64,000 nucleotides of DNA from Ophiosphaerella korrae. Taxonomy: Eukaryota; Ascomycota; Dothideomycetes; Pleosporales; Phaeosphaeriaceae. Location of the stretch: positions 1-64,000 of the forward strand of contig JALNQF010000006.1 in NCBI GenBank assembly GCA_028456385.1. Direction: 5' to 3'. Both the position numbers and the translations under genes were made by a program. Under the pieces are notes generated by a model. The model worked only from the letters and a program-made list of their open reading frames with translations. It was not told the DNA's origin and searched no databases. This document shows, one piece after another, positions 11,903-23,084 of the stretch (positions are counted from its first letter, which is position 1; each line of letters opens with the position of its first letter).

Positions 11903-13027
11903 ATGTCTTCTAGAGGTCTAATTTGGAACTTTGACAATATGGCAATTCAGAAAGAGCAGTTGGTTAAAAGGACATATCACGACACCGAGTCAGCGTATTT
12001 ACTGCCCAATGAGTACATACCCCACAATATGATCAAGCAGCATGCTTCACCACTGACACGTTGCTAGCAAGCCCGAACACTCTAGACTTGAAGGCCAGGC
12101 CGAACACTTCCGTGCCTTGATGAATGGCCAAATAATACACTCCCCACTCAACTCACCCACAATACGGAAAGCACTCGATATCGGCTGTGGGACAGGCATT
12201 GTGACACACGATATAGCCTCTAGATTTCCCAAGGCTTTGGTCTATGGCCTAGATCTTTCCCCTGTCCCAAATGTTCGAGAGAAATTAGCGAATATTGAAT
12301 ATATACAAGCCAACTTCAATCATTTGACCAATTCAGACAATACGGACCCTCAATTTCAGCAGGCGAACTTCGACTACATTTTCTCGAGACTATTGATCCT
12401 TGGTGTAACGGATTGGAAGGATTATGTTTCACGTTGCGTTGCATTGGTGAAACCCGGTGTACGCTTTGTTTACTTCCATCTCCATGAACATAGTCTGAGG
12501 CTGACACGGACTAGGGCTGGATCGAAATGCACGAATTCGATAATTCCATGTGCCACGCCCCGGATCCCATTGATGCCACTTTGCGTGCCTCGCTGCATCC
12601 ACATTCTCTGGAGATTTTCAACGGGCAATTGGGTAATCACCCTGCAGACCATTTATCCGTCCCTTTTGGTTGGATGAAAACATGGGAGAAACTGTCCGCT
12701 ACTAAAGGCATCGATATTACTTGCGGACGTCAACTGCCGCGATTGTTTGTGGAAGCAGGACTCCAGGAAGTGAGTGTAACAAGATACTTGTATCCCATAA
12801 GCTCGTTTGAGAGTTTGACAGATGTGGAGAAATCATTTGCGGCGTTTCATCATAAGTCGATGGGCGCACATTTTCCGGACGTGATCAGGAAGATTGGATG
12901 GGGCCAAGATATAGAAGAAGTAGAGAAGGCGGCAGAAGAGGCACGAAGAGAGAATGAAGGGTGGAGGAAAAATAGGAGTTTTGTTTGGTTTTATGTTGTC
13001 TGTGGAAGGAAGCTGAAGAAGCAATGA
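11903..13027 (+). CDS. LaeA/UMTA-like SAM-dependent methyltransferase
   Basis: The model has three exons: 11903-12012, 12068-12458 and 12515-13027, giving 337 residues. Both introns (55 and 56 nt) have GT...AG ends with a CTGACAC branch sequence. Splicing restores two family motifs that are broken in the raw frames: YLLPND at residues 32-37 and KPGGW later. The SAM-binding motif I DIGCGTG is at residues 74-80. This is the fungal class I methyltransferase family that includes LaeA-like regulators and UMTA-type enzymes of secondary-metabolite clusters; the substrate is unknown. The start is the first ATG before the conserved block. It is the first live gene next to the RIP isochore and is tail-to-tail with the desaturase, 73 bp apart. 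No cluster backbone enzyme is nearby, so a cluster role is not supported. Confidence 0.85.
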
Positions 13028-13100
13028 CTTCGCTGCTTGAATAAAGTCTAGTATGAGTTTCAATCAACTCTATGACCCTAATGGCCTCTTTACAACTGGT

Positions 13101-14856
13101 TCAGTGCAACCCGTAATCGCCCTCGGCAGCTAACGTTCGTTGACACTCAGCGAAAATGGCCGCCTGTCGGGCGACATCTGCCAACTTCCCTACCACCTTC
13201 TTGTTCCCATCGACAAACCCATATAGCGCATAAGGTATGTCCACCTCATTGCAAAATTCCTGAACCAGCTTTTGTGTTTGCCTAAGATTATGTCTGGGTA
13301 TTCTGGGGTATAAGTGGTGGATTGCCTGGAACTGCAGACCACCATGAAAGAAATCCAGCCATTGTGGACAGTCCACATCCATAGATGTGCGCAACATCTT
13401 TTGGGCAAATGATTCGTGAACACCAAGGTCTGTAGTGCTCATGGCAAAATGAGAGAGTGTGATCTGAACATGGAGTGGGGAAGTCAGTGCGTGACTTATG
13501 AGCACAAACCAAAAACGGCTTGAGTTATCCGGTATGGCCTTGTACACGACTCCATATGCGTACCAAGTCAAGAAAAACATCACGCCTGCTATTTCAAAAT
13601 AGCGGAACCACCATGCCGGACCTTTCTTTGGAGCTTTGTTCCCCAGTAGGTATTCCCAGCTAAGTCTGTAGAGGTTGAACCGTGCGAGGGCCATGATGGG
13701 ATAGTATGTGTAATGTTGAACCCGGACCAGGCATTTTGCGACGGCATCGTACTCCATAAACCTTTCATAGTATGTGCTCGTGAGGTTGTCAAGATAGCGA
13801 TGCGTGACAGCGAAGATAGGGATATACTGGATATCGGGATCATGCTCTGGGCTGTTCGTGACAAGGTGGTGGACGTTATGATTGCGTTTCCACCATCCGG
13901 CGCTTAGGCCGCCTAAAAATGAAGCAATGAACATGGCGATGGTCGAGTCTGTTGTGAAACCGTGGGTGATGCCCATATGACTAGCATCATGCACAGTAAA
14001 TGTAAGCTGGTGCCACACGCACGCGAGCGGGACAGCGCTGGTAATATACCAGCCAGCTTGAAGGAGATAGAGGAAGATATAGGCGAAGAGCCCGTATCGC
14101 AGGCATTCAATGCCATATGAAGTGTAATTGCAATCATAGAGGCCTTGTGCCTTGATGCGCTGCTGAAGTTCCCTATATTTATGGGTTATATTATCTTGCG
14201 TTTGGGGGTCCAGTGATGGGTAGGTCGCTTTGTCAAAGTTCAATTCCTGCTGTGTCCGTCTATCTAACACAGACATCCTAGGAGCTTTCGGTTCTTCGAG
14301 GTCAACGGAGGAAATTGACGAAGTGGATGATGTCTGGGGGATTGCGCTCATGTTCCTTCGTCGCATCGAGGGAGGCTGATCCGCGGGGTCGAAAACAGGG
14401 CTCTGATCAAGGGAGGATGGCGAGCTAATAGTTGCTTGCTCTGAGGTAGAGCATGGTAGAATATGCTCATCATCCTGTGGTGCGGATTCTAGCTCTTCTT
14501 GTGTTCTAAACTTGCCACCCTGGATTGGAGGTAAAAAGTTAGTCCATCTTCCTTCTATCATTCCAATCTGATAGCGATTCATGAGCTCGAGAGTTTCCGT
14601 TGAATGGAAACTGCGACCTGGATGTCAGCAATATGGAAAGGGTAACAGCGCAGAGCTCCTACCGAGTGACTTCGTCTGTGGCATCTCGGCCAACCATATG
14701 CTGTATTGCCATGTCTCCACCAGGATGATACGGCAGCCATGCATCTACCTTCAAGACCTTGTTGTCTACAACGACGATTGACCGCCCATTGGCTATAAGT
14801 ACTTCAATCTCACTGCGGGTATAAATTCTTGCCTTTCGCTTCGCTTGGGCGTCCAT
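13101..14856 (-). CDS. Delta-8 sphingolipid desaturase (cytochrome b5 fusion)
   Basis: There are two exons, 14856-14663 and 14610-13101, with a 52-nt intron, giving 567 residues. An N-terminal cytochrome b5 domain has HPGGD at 44-48 and the second haem histidine at about 67, the latter created by the splice. A Ser/Pro-rich linker (about residues 100-175) leads into a membrane-bound fatty acid desaturase with three histidine boxes: HDASH (272-276), HNVHH (309-313) and QAIHH (493-497). Gln replacing the first His of box three is typical of front-end desaturases with fused b5. In fungi this architecture and length belong to the ER enzyme that introduces the delta-8 double bond into the long-chain base of glucosylceramides. 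It is divergent from the phosphoglucomutase gene, with 467 bp between starts. Confidence 0.92.
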
Positions 14857-15323
14857 GGCTGTAATATGATATCAATTGAAGACACTAGGTCTGGGCTGAT
14901 GTGATTCGAGCCGAAAATGAGCCAGCTGCGTTCAGAAGAAAATCAGGTCATGTCAAGGTCTAGTTAGCTCGTGGCTCGGTTGTGGCGCCACCCCTGCCGC
15001 GCCACACTTCACCCCACCTGCAGCCCTGATGCATCTGATGAGCCTGTACAGGCTTAAGAGCAATATTCCCATCTTGTATCATTTAGGAGACGCCGGGATT
15101 CTGTTGGTGGCAAATTTGTAGGATTAGCAAGCTCCATCGCTGACGTTCTTGCCGCTTTGCGTCGGCCATCTCCGCCCTCACGAGGCTTGCAAGGTCTTTC
15201 GTGCTCATTCGCCTTATGTGCAGCCCCTCGGGCGCATGAACCACTTCTTGACACCCGTTTTTCATCTCCCTATTATTCTCGGTATCTACAGATTGATTTG
15301 TCCTTGGGACAGTTACGCACATC
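14857..15323. promoter_or_regulatory. Divergent promoter, desaturase / phosphoglucomutase
   Basis: The 467-bp interval lies between two opposite start codons and must contain both promoters. No convincing TATA box or defined operator was recognised. Confidence 0.5.
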
Positions 15324-17078
15324 ATGGACAAAGACATCAAAGAGTTAGCCAGGGAGTGGTTAGAGCTTGACCAAGACAAGTCAACGGTGGACGAAATATA
15401 TGGTTTACTCGTCCATGGGAATACCGCCGAGCTCGAGAGCCGACTACGATCCCGTATCGCATTTGGAACGGCCGGTCTTCGAGGGCCCATGCAAGCCGGA
15501 TTTGCTTGTATGAACTCTCTTACTGTCATACAAGCCTCCCAAGGACTGGCAGCGTATCTGCTAAAAACCGAAGAAAATGTTAAGAAGCGTGGTGTAGTCA
15601 TTGGTCGTGATGCTCGACATAATTCTGAGAAATTTGCCAAGCTCACTGCGGCAACCTTTGTCGCTAAAGGGATCAAAGTGTGGTGGTATGAGACACCTTC
15701 GCATACGCCCTTGGTACCATTCGGCGTGAGGGAGCTGAATGCAGTTGCTGGTGTCATGATCACGGCAAGTCACAATCCTGCCAAAGACAATGGCTACAAA
15801 GTGTATTGGTCGAATGGCTGCCAAATCATCCCTCCACACGATAGTGGTATTGCCACTTCTATTTTAGAGAACCTTAAACCTGTCACCTGGGATACCTCCA
15901 TCATTGATAACGGAGACTTGCTTGTTGAAGGATCTCTGGATTTGGTCAGAGACAATTATCACAAGGCGATTCTGTTCGCAGCATTGCCAGAGGGTTCACA
16001 GGCCCAGGTGAGCCAAGACCTGAGATTCGTATACACTCCGATGCACGGTGTAGGTCTGCCTGCGATGACTCAGTGTGTCGAGATATTGGGCATAGCTTCG
16101 CAAATGACTGTTGTGGAAGCTCAGGCTCAACCAGATCCAGACTTCCCGACCGTAAAGTTCCCAAATCCCGAGGAGAAAGGAGCGCTCGATCTAGCTATTG
16201 AGACTGCGGATAAGTCATCGATACATCTTATTCTGGCTAGTGATCCAGACGCAGATCGATTGGCGGTGGCAGAGAAAATCGGGTGTGAATGGCACATTTT
16301 TACTGGTAACCAACTAGGAGTGCTCATTGGCTCCTACCTCTTCGAGCGATATCCATCATCGAAGCCTCGCGAGAAGCTCTCTATGCTAGCCTCGACTGTA
16401 AGCTCTAGGATGCTCGCGGCATTAGCAAAAAAGGAGGGATTTAGGTTCACCGAGACTTTGACAGGTTTCAAGTGGCTCGGCAATGTCGCGCGAGATCTCG
16501 AGAAGGAGGGTTATGATGTCGTATATGCGTTTGAAGAAGCTTTGGGCTACATGATTCCCCAGACCGTACACGATAAGGACTCCATCAGTGCGGCAGCGGT
16601 CTTCCTTACTGCTGCTTCGCAGTGGTCCACGCAAGGCCTGACGCCATACACCAAGCTCCAGAGCCTATACAAGCATCTTGGCTATTTCGAGGACGCGAAC
16701 ACATACCTCGTGTCACCATCTCCATCCGCCACGGCATTGGTGTTCACAGCGATTCGTGCGCAGGGCAATCCTCATCCTACAACTATTGGATCCCGCAAGA
16801 TCGTGCGTTGGCGCGATCTGACCCTTGGCTATGACTCAAAGGGCAAGGACCACAAGCCAGATCTGCCGGTAGATGCAACTAGCCAGATGATCACCTGCGA
16901 GCTGAATGACGGAGCGGTTCTCACAGTCAGAGGAAGTGGCACGGAGCCAAAGATAAAACTCTACATCGAATGCCAGGGAAAGAGTAGTGTGGAGGCGAAG
17001 GCAGGCGCAAAGGAAATTCTAGAAGACTTGCTCAGAGAGTGGTTTAAGCCTGAGGAATATGGGTTGCGACTTGCTTGA
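15324..17078 (+). CDS. Phosphoglucomutase/phosphopentomutase (PGM2/yeast Pgm3 type)
   Basis: A single exon encodes 584 residues of the alpha-D-phosphohexomutase family. Motifs run in order: FGTAGLRG (47-54), the phosphoserine loop TASHNP with catalytic Ser149, the Mg-binding loop DPDADR (307-312), the sugar-binding loop FEEALG (403-408) and the phosphate-binding RGSGTEPK near residue 543. The sequence type matches human PGM2/PGM2L1 and yeast Pgm3 rather than classical Pgm1, so the likely reaction is interconversion of ribose-1-P and ribose-5-P, with glucose-1-P/glucose-6-P activity as well. It is a cytosolic enzyme linking nucleoside salvage to the pentose phosphate pathway. It has no intron, and the ATG is immediately followed by the family's N-terminal helix. 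The next gene lies more than 800 bp downstream. Confidence 0.93.
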   Translation: MDKDIKELAREWLELDQDKSTVDEIYGLLVHGNTAELESRLRSRIAFGTAGLRGPMQAGFACMNSLTVIQASQGLAAYLLKTEENVKKRGVVIGRDARHNSEKFAKLTAATFVAKGIKVWWYETPSHTPLVPFGVRELNAVAGVMITASHNPAKDNGYKVYWSNGCQIIPPHDSGIATSILENLKPVTWDTSIIDNGDLLVEGSLDLVRDNYHKAILFAALPEGSQAQVSQDLRFVYTPMHGVGLPAMTQCVEILGIASQMTVVEAQAQPDPDFPTVKFPNPEEKGALDLAIETADKSSIHLILASDPDADRLAVAEKIGCEWHIFTGNQLGVLIGSYLFERYPSSKPREKLSMLASTVSSRMLAALAKKEGFRFTETLTGFKWLGNVARDLEKEGYDVVYAFEEALGYMIPQTVHDKDSISAAAVFLTAASQWSTQGLTPYTKLQSLYKHLGYFEDANTYLVSPSPSATALVFTAIRAQGNPHPTTIGSRKIVRWRDLTLGYDSKGKDHKPDLPVDATSQMITCELNDGAVLTVRGSGTEPKIKLYIECQGKSSVEAKAGAKEILEDLLREWFKPEEYGLRLA

Positions 17079-17910
17079 AGATAATGGAGAACGGCGTTGG
17101 ATGTGGAGGGGGTTGACGGTTGAACCAAGGTGGAGAGGCTATGTATTGATAAGTCGAGGAGTAGAGGATGCATCGCTATCAGCAAATCAGGATGCACCAA
17201 GGATGGAGGGGCCTGTCTGTAGATTGTCAAAAAGTGACCTGTCGCCTTCTCAACTCATCTGCCTTGCTCCCAACGCATACCCTGCAGGTGCAGCGCTGAC
17301 GACAACAGGTCACGCACAGTTGTTGCCTCAAGGTAGGCAAGTCATTTGGGGATCCATCGGCATGGTCCCCGCCTGTTCCATCTGCAACTGCGGGATGGTC
17401 CCTCAAGCAGTGTGCCGGGCCAATCAGCAGCAGACGATTCACACTGACGGCTGCTTGCTTTTTGGTCATCTCCACGTTTTTGTGAGAGGAGACAGAAATG
17501 CAGGGGTGAACAAAGCTAAACATGGCGCTCGCGATTCCCCGGCTTCCAGGGTTGCACGACAGCCTATCACACGTCGCTTCGACGAGTGATGGGCGCCGTT
17601 CCAGCAGACCTGAGCCCTGGGTCCTGGGCTGGATGGGTGATGCTGGAGAAGCTGTAACGTCCTCCCCTCCGTGTTGCTGCGTTCACTCGCTCACTTGCTC
17701 AGTCACCCAAAACCGTGCCTGGGCTATTAAGGCGCGTTGCCTGCCGCGAACGAGTCGTGTTCTTTTGCATGACGTTCGCACACGCGCGGTAAGAAGTCGG
17801 CCCTGCCAAAGGTTGCGAGGGCACCTGCTAACGCCATGCCAGCATATCTCGGTATCTAATAGGGCTTGGACGCGGCGTCATGTCTCAACTGTAGAGCGGT
17901 CGCGATTGCG
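17079..17910. other. Intergenic region with 5' leader of the next gene
   Basis: No coding potential was supported in these 832 bp. A five-codon upstream ORF (ATG at 17880, stop at 17892-17894) sits 16 nt before the chosen start of the following gene and may dampen its translation. Confidence 0.45.
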
Positions 17911-20900
17911 ATGGCCGGGGTAGGCTCAGACATGGCCCACGCACCACCACCACCACCACCATCGACGCCATCGCTGCCCAGCGGGCCCTGTAATCATCGC
18001 GACATCGCCTCCGGACGCTGCGGCTGCGACCAATTCTGGGACAAATGTAGCGCCGAGCTCCACGACCAGAGCACAGAACAGCGCCCGGGCAGCCACCGCT
18101 CCACCTGGTGTGTCTGTGGCCACCACGCCTGCTTCCATCTGAGAGAGTCGCGTGCACACCAACATGCCGCGCCGATATGCGCGACTCCACCGCCGGCCCA
18201 GCAGCTCGCGCAGCACGGCGGCGCTTCACAACCCAGCTCCTCTGGCTTCCCTAGCATTCCCTCCGTATGCTTGCTGTCTGAGGACCGCCGCCCTGCCGCC
18301 AACTCCGAGGTGAGATGTGACGTGAGGCAGTCTCGCCAGCCCGTTACGGGTCTTGGCCTTTCATTCATGCAACTGGAAAGTGCTGGCAACCTTGCCCACA
18401 ACGAGCCCGAAATAGCATCAGCCAGGGCTCACTCCATCGCAACGGATCCGCTGCCACACCCTGACCCTGCTCGCGGTGTGCTAGACGAGGTGATCGAGTT
18501 CAATCGCAGCCTCCAGCTCGACGTCGCTGGCGACACCATCCCAAACACCTACAATCCTGATGACTTCATACAAAGCGCTACCGAAGTCGCAACACCAAGC
18601 GTAGCAAACACCCCAGATCTTGGCGTTGCCGATCAGGCTGTTCAGGAGGGCAAGATCATAATTGATACACTCACTCGGCTGACTTCCAATCTGCAGCAAC
18701 CAGCTGGCTCCCCAGGAACTTCAGCCAATGCTACTTCCGCTCCTGCATCCCAGCGCTTGTTGACAAACCCCCCTACCACCCCTCAAGAACAACTACAGCA
18801 CGTCCTGCAATCCGCGTCTCCACAAGCTCTCCAAAAGCTAGTTTCATACCTTGCACCTCTCCACAACTTACTCAACTCAATCCCAGATGTAGCCAATACG
18901 ATGAGAGACCTGGGTAATCGTCTGGAAATGTTAGAACACGGCTCTTTCAATTACGTTCAGCCCGAAGAGCTTAATCATACTCTCGGCATGTACGATGATA
19001 GAATTGTTGAACTTGAGCATCGCATGGATGAACATGACAGACATCATCAGGCTATTGAAACTGATCAGTGCAGCACCTCATCTACGCGAAAACGTATAGA
19101 CAACGTCACTGCGTCATTTGACTCTAACCACTCCTTCCAGTCCACAACTTCATCGGCGCTTGTTCTGGCTGCCATGGATCGTAAAGGCACCGAGATTGAG
19201 ATTGGGAACATCAAAGATCGTTTGGATTTGCTAGAAGCGGCAGCCCTACCCACCCTCCTACATCCATGGGAAATCGAGGTTGTCTTGATACCTTGGGGCC
19301 GTGATCTTCGCGGAATTTGGTTCTCGCCTGATGAGCCAATGCACGACACTTCCAAAACAACAACACAGGACTCAGAAGATTGGACACAGGCGCATAGTCC
19401 AAAGGTTGGTAGGAACTTACAATCACCACAATCAAAACCGAGGCTCTTGCGAGAAAGTGACTCCAGCCCACAACCTAGCGTACATGGCTTTTCTAAGGGA
19501 TCGATTTTTGGTGACAATGAGAGCGGATGGAGCAGTCAAGCAATTAGTGACTGGGCATCGGGCTCTGCCGACGACTGGCTATTTCCCAAAGCATGTGGAA
19601 GTCATAATCTCGTGTACAAACGGTTGCAAAGCCGAGGTTTCGTTCGACACATCGTATTGAAGAGCGCAAGTGCTAGGGAACTTCAGGAAACACTCTCAAA
19701 GTCGTTCAACGACCTCTTGGAACATCTAAGCTATACCAACCGGGATGAAGACTCAGTTGTTGCTTCATACCCGGGTCTTCGAGCTTCTTTCATTCCACTA
19801 CGAAAGGTACATAAACAGTCCAAACTTCGCTTTCTCGCTCCTGCAGAGATGTCAAGTTCCGCGCTTTGGTCAGCTCAATTCCTTTTGGCTGGTGTAATGA
19901 TGCGTTGTTCGGGCGGCAAGAAAAGGTTATATGTTACCCAACGTGAGGCATACATCCAGCATAGTGATGACTTGGGAAGCACGTGGACATGGCAGGAGTT
20001 GCGACAGCTCCCTCGATTTCAGCCAGACCAAGACTCCCAGATGGAAGGTAATGACGAGCATTGTCCGCCAGATGTCCCGGAAGCAGATGCAAAAGAAGCA
20101 TGTTGGCAGTTCATTGAGGCATACGATGCACCACCCGCCAGTGTCCACTCGTCATTCAACAGTAATCAATCGGCCCAGCTCACAATGCGACCAGCTGATC
20201 GACAATGGCGACGATCGATCACTCCAAGCTCCATCTTAAAAAACAGGATAGCTCAACCAATTTCGCCACTAAGTGAATTCCATCCGCGACCTAATCTGCT
20301 CCGTCAGCGAACAATTTCTGCTTCCTTCGTTGAGCAGGTACCAGTTGGCCCCTCTAAAAGACGCTTCAATTCATCACCCATCAAACAGTCTTCCGCTCCT
20401 CAACCCGCGTCACGCACTCCAAGCATATCCATGGGAAGGCTCAAGCGTCGCCGCACGGCTAACTATTCCTTGCTACATCAAGGGGTGGCTCCTGCTGCAG
20501 CGCAGACCACTGTCTGCAATCCCACCCCACGGCGATCACGTGAACCACCTTCACCATTTTTCTCTTCGCAACCTGCGCTACCACGATCAAATTCCGATGT
20601 TACGAGCCGACCAAGTCAGCGCTCTGTCGCCGTGGTGGGCAAGTCGACGCCCTTTGCCTACGCCACACCTCATTCAGGCCCTTTTGTTGGCGGTCCTGCA
20701 TACGGCGACTATAACAATGGGGGCGATACCGAACCTGACGACGACAATGACAGGTACGAGGCTAGCGACGGTGAACAGAGTTGGCGTGGAGTCACAGATG
20801 GTGAAGATAACGGTGCACCGGGCTCTGAATCTTCTGGACCTGAGCCACCTGAAGATGTTTCTCAATTCGAAGCGAACCTCTGGGGTAATAGCGAATCTGA

Positions 20901-21045
20901 AATCGAGAGTGGAGATGACGATGGAGAGCGGTCTGAGTTTGGCGTTGACCGCAATAAGCATCGCAATACCACTACCACAGATGAGGAAGAAGATGAAGAA
21001 GACTGTGATGTTTTAGACACGCTCTTAGGTGTACTGGAGCATTGA
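17911..21045 (+). CDS. Large unknown protein with N-terminal Cys/His motif
   Basis: A single open frame of 1,044 residues runs from the ATG at 17911; an alternative ATG is at 17932. I do not recognise a named family. A Pro run encoded by a CCA repeat (about 17944-17961) is followed by a compact Cys/His-rich segment at about residues 27-75: CNH, then GRCGCDQFWDKC, then WCVCGHHACFH. Its spacing could bind zinc. Residues 220-450 are helical with coiled-coil-like heptads. A conserved-looking globular part follows (about 575-740, including WLFPKACGSHN and CxxGxxR-like stretches). The C-terminal third is Ser/Pro-rich with basic patches (RRFNSS, KRRRTANYS) and ends in a strongly acidic tail. Basic patches and acidic tail suggest a nuclear protein, but this is inference only. 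Confidence 0.75.
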   Translation: MAGVGSDMAHAPPPPPPSTPSLPSGPCNHRDIASGRCGCDQFWDKCSAELHDQSTEQRPGSHRSTWCVCGHHACFHLRESRAHQHAAPICATPPPAQQLAQHGGASQPSSSGFPSIPSVCLLSEDRRPAANSEVRCDVRQSRQPVTGLGLSFMQLESAGNLAHNEPEIASARAHSIATDPLPHPDPARGVLDEVIEFNRSLQLDVAGDTIPNTYNPDDFIQSATEVATPSVANTPDLGVADQAVQEGKIIIDTLTRLTSNLQQPAGSPGTSANATSAPASQRLLTNPPTTPQEQLQHVLQSASPQALQKLVSYLAPLHNLLNSIPDVANTMRDLGNRLEMLEHGSFNYVQPEELNHTLGMYDDRIVELEHRMDEHDRHHQAIETDQCSTSSTRKRIDNVTASFDSNHSFQSTTSSALVLAAMDRKGTEIEIGNIKDRLDLLEAAALPTLLHPWEIEVVLIPWGRDLRGIWFSPDEPMHDTSKTTTQDSEDWTQAHSPKVGRNLQSPQSKPRLLRESDSSPQPSVHGFSKGSIFGDNESGWSSQAISDWASGSADDWLFPKACGSHNLVYKRLQSRGFVRHIVLKSASARELQETLSKSFNDLLEHLSYTNRDEDSVVASYPGLRASFIPLRKVHKQSKLRFLAPAEMSSSALWSAQFLLAGVMMRCSGGKKRLYVTQREAYIQHSDDLGSTWTWQELRQLPRFQPDQDSQMEGNDEHCPPDVPEADAKEACWQFIEAYDAPPASVHSSFNSNQSAQLTMRPADRQWRRSITPSSILKNRIAQPISPLSEFHPRPNLLRQRTISASFVEQVPVGPSKRRFNSSPIKQSSAPQPASRTPSISMGRLKRRRTANYSLLHQGVAPAAAQTTVCNPTPRRSREPPSPFFSSQPALPRSNSDVTSRPSQRSVAVVGKSTPFAYATPHSGPFVGGPAYGDYNNGGDTEPDDDNDRYEASDGEQSWRGVTDGEDNGAPGSESSGPEPPEDVSQFEANLWGNSESEIESGDDDGERSEFGVDRNKHRNTTTTDEEEDEEDCDVLDTLLGVLEH

Positions 21046-22110
21046 ATGTCGCAAAACTCTAGGGATTGGGATAGATACGGTAATTTGACAAGGCGCAAGG
21101 TTATACGAAATCAGGATCACACGCCTTTCACAGCACAAGATCAGGGTTATTTACGATCGGGATACACAAGGGAGGTGGGACATTGGTAGCGACTGGTTCT
21201 GTGTGATATCTGTCTTGTATACTTTCGGTTAATATCTCCCTCGCAGCACTTATCTTTTTCAAAATTAGCATTAAACACAAGCATGCACGTTGCATAGTCT
21301 AACGATGTCATAGATCTCCTCTTGCGAGTGGTTTAGCTGAATGCAAATCGTTGAAGACATCATGATGCACTTGATTGAATGACTACCTAGGCAGCACTCA
21401 AAGTCCCTAGGCATCCAAATTAATTGCGAGAGCTAGATATCGAGCCTACATACCCAAGCAAGCATCAACATCCCACACCCCAGAGCACCAAAAAATCCAG
21501 AAGGTAGTGGTAATCCTTCCTTGGCATTGATCTTCTGGGTACATGGGTCAATGATCTTGCTGCACTTGGTAATACCCTAACCATCCAGGATTGAGGTATA
21601 CGATCAGATTCAGGATTCCCGTGCCATGGACATGTAGATCTGGAGTTCTAGCCTCCTGAAGAATTACGATACTGCAAAGAGATTTGCTAAACCCGTGTTT
21701 TATTCCTTAGGTGGGCTGAGCGATATCGCATATAACAACCTGAATTCGTATTCATCATCTTTTCTTTTTGTAGCTATTTGTTTTCTTGTGTCAGTTGGCG
21801 ACTAATGGTACACTTTAGGGTGAGCGTGATCACCTAACTTATAGGGATAGAAAGGGCAGCTACATTGGCGTCATTGGCTCAAGCTGGGTCAATTGGTACT
21901 TGCGTGGTAATTGCACAGCACCGACGTACTTGACTAGACAGGGCGCTGGGGATGGCGGATGATCGGTCGTGCCGGCTGATCTTGATAAGTTGAAAGTCAC
22001 TACAATCTAGGTGCGGATAGCCAGATCATGAGGGTGAGGGATATTCCAAGTACATATGTTTTTTTTACTTGAATTGGGAATTTGAATCAGATTGACGAAC
22101 CTTTAGTTGT
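21046..22110. other. Convergent intergenic region
   Basis: The 1,065 bp between the unknown gene and DPH5 hold both 3' ends. I see no RNA gene, repeat or open frame that I could support. Confidence 0.5.
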
Positions 22111-23084
22111 TTACGCCTTGCCCTGATAGTCCCGCCGCCACACGTTCCAGAAGTTCTCCTTGTCAATCGCAAACTCCTCTAGAAAGTCTCTCTCGAGATC
22201 ATGTGTCCGCTTGCCTAAGAGCACCAGGCTGTGCAAAGGCTTCCCCAAATCGGCTTCACACAGCTGAGCCAGTGTTCCCGCGACTATCTTTTCGTCTTCT
22301 GCGCCGACTCGCGCAACGCCAACGGCCAAACTATCCTTGGTGTAGACAGCTTCTTGCTTTACGGTCTCCTCAATCTCAATCATTTGCTGAGCACATTGAG
22401 CGACCGTCATATACCGCGGCGGCTCGTAAATTTTGCGGCCTCGGGCCATGTTCTCCAGACTCTGTTCTTTGACCTTGATGTCAAGTAGCACCAGGGTATG
22501 GAGACCAATGGAGACATTTTCCTTAATACGGTCGTAGAAGGAGGCAGGCTTCCAGTTGTCGAGGAAGAAGACCATGGAGACTGTCTGGCCGAAGTTGTAG
22601 AGCTGCAGGCCTGTAGTGCCGATCGAGGTCAAGATGCTTGCATTGGGAATGGCGCGGGTAGGGATAGACAGCTCGCGGGCGCGGAGGACAAGGTCGGTGT
22701 GCGTCGTGGCTCTGCATTACTTTATTAGAGATGGCATGTTCACAGGCGAGGATGGGGCCAGCGCATACCCGAAAGGATCTCCAACCACGAGGAACGCGAC
22801 GTCTACTTTATCGGCATTGCTGAGAATCTCGTCGCTGGAAGACTCGACCATTTCGCGGTCTGCGATGATGACTTCCCGGCCATAGAAAGCCTCCTACTGT
22901 CGCGGCAATTAGCGACCCCTGACACTGTCCTTCATCTTCTGCGACTCACAAGCACATCCTTCTCCACCAGCAGCACCGCCGTGTACGCCTCAAGATAGAC
23001 GCGCTCGGCCTTCTTCACCACATCCAGGCCCTTGACCGTGATGTCCCTTTCGTCCGCCAAGCCGAGGCCGACCAGATACAGCAT
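22111..23084 (-). CDS. DPH5: Diphthine methyl ester synthase
   Basis: There are three exons: 23084-22950, 22893-22769 and 22711-22111. The introns are 56 and 57 nt, and the product has 286 residues, the usual length of Dph5. It is a tetrapyrrole-methylase-fold SAM-dependent enzyme that methylates the modified histidine precursor of translation elongation factor eEF2 in diphthamide synthesis. Visible family features are the N-terminal MLYLVGLGL strand and glycine loop, VVGDPFGATTHTDL (rebuilt across intron 2), and [19 protein letters not shown]. The C-terminal half with [20 protein letters not shown] is complete. The start is the first ATG at the family N-terminus. It is divergent from SPT3 with 282 bp between the start codons. 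Confidence 0.93.

Noticed and set aside
12013..12514. Apparent frameshifts in the methyltransferase
   Set aside because: Both disappear with short introns carrying GT, CTGAC and AG signals, and the joined protein regains YLLPND and KPGGW.
11831..13027. Secondary-metabolite gene cluster around the methyltransferase
   Set aside because: No polyketide synthase, peptide synthetase, terpene enzyme, P450 or pathway regulator lies beside it. Neighbours are a sphingolipid desaturase and a phosphoglucomutase.
17994..18401. Antisense open frames over the large unknown gene
   Set aside because: Shadows of GC-rich coding sequence in the opposite frame, with no independent signals.
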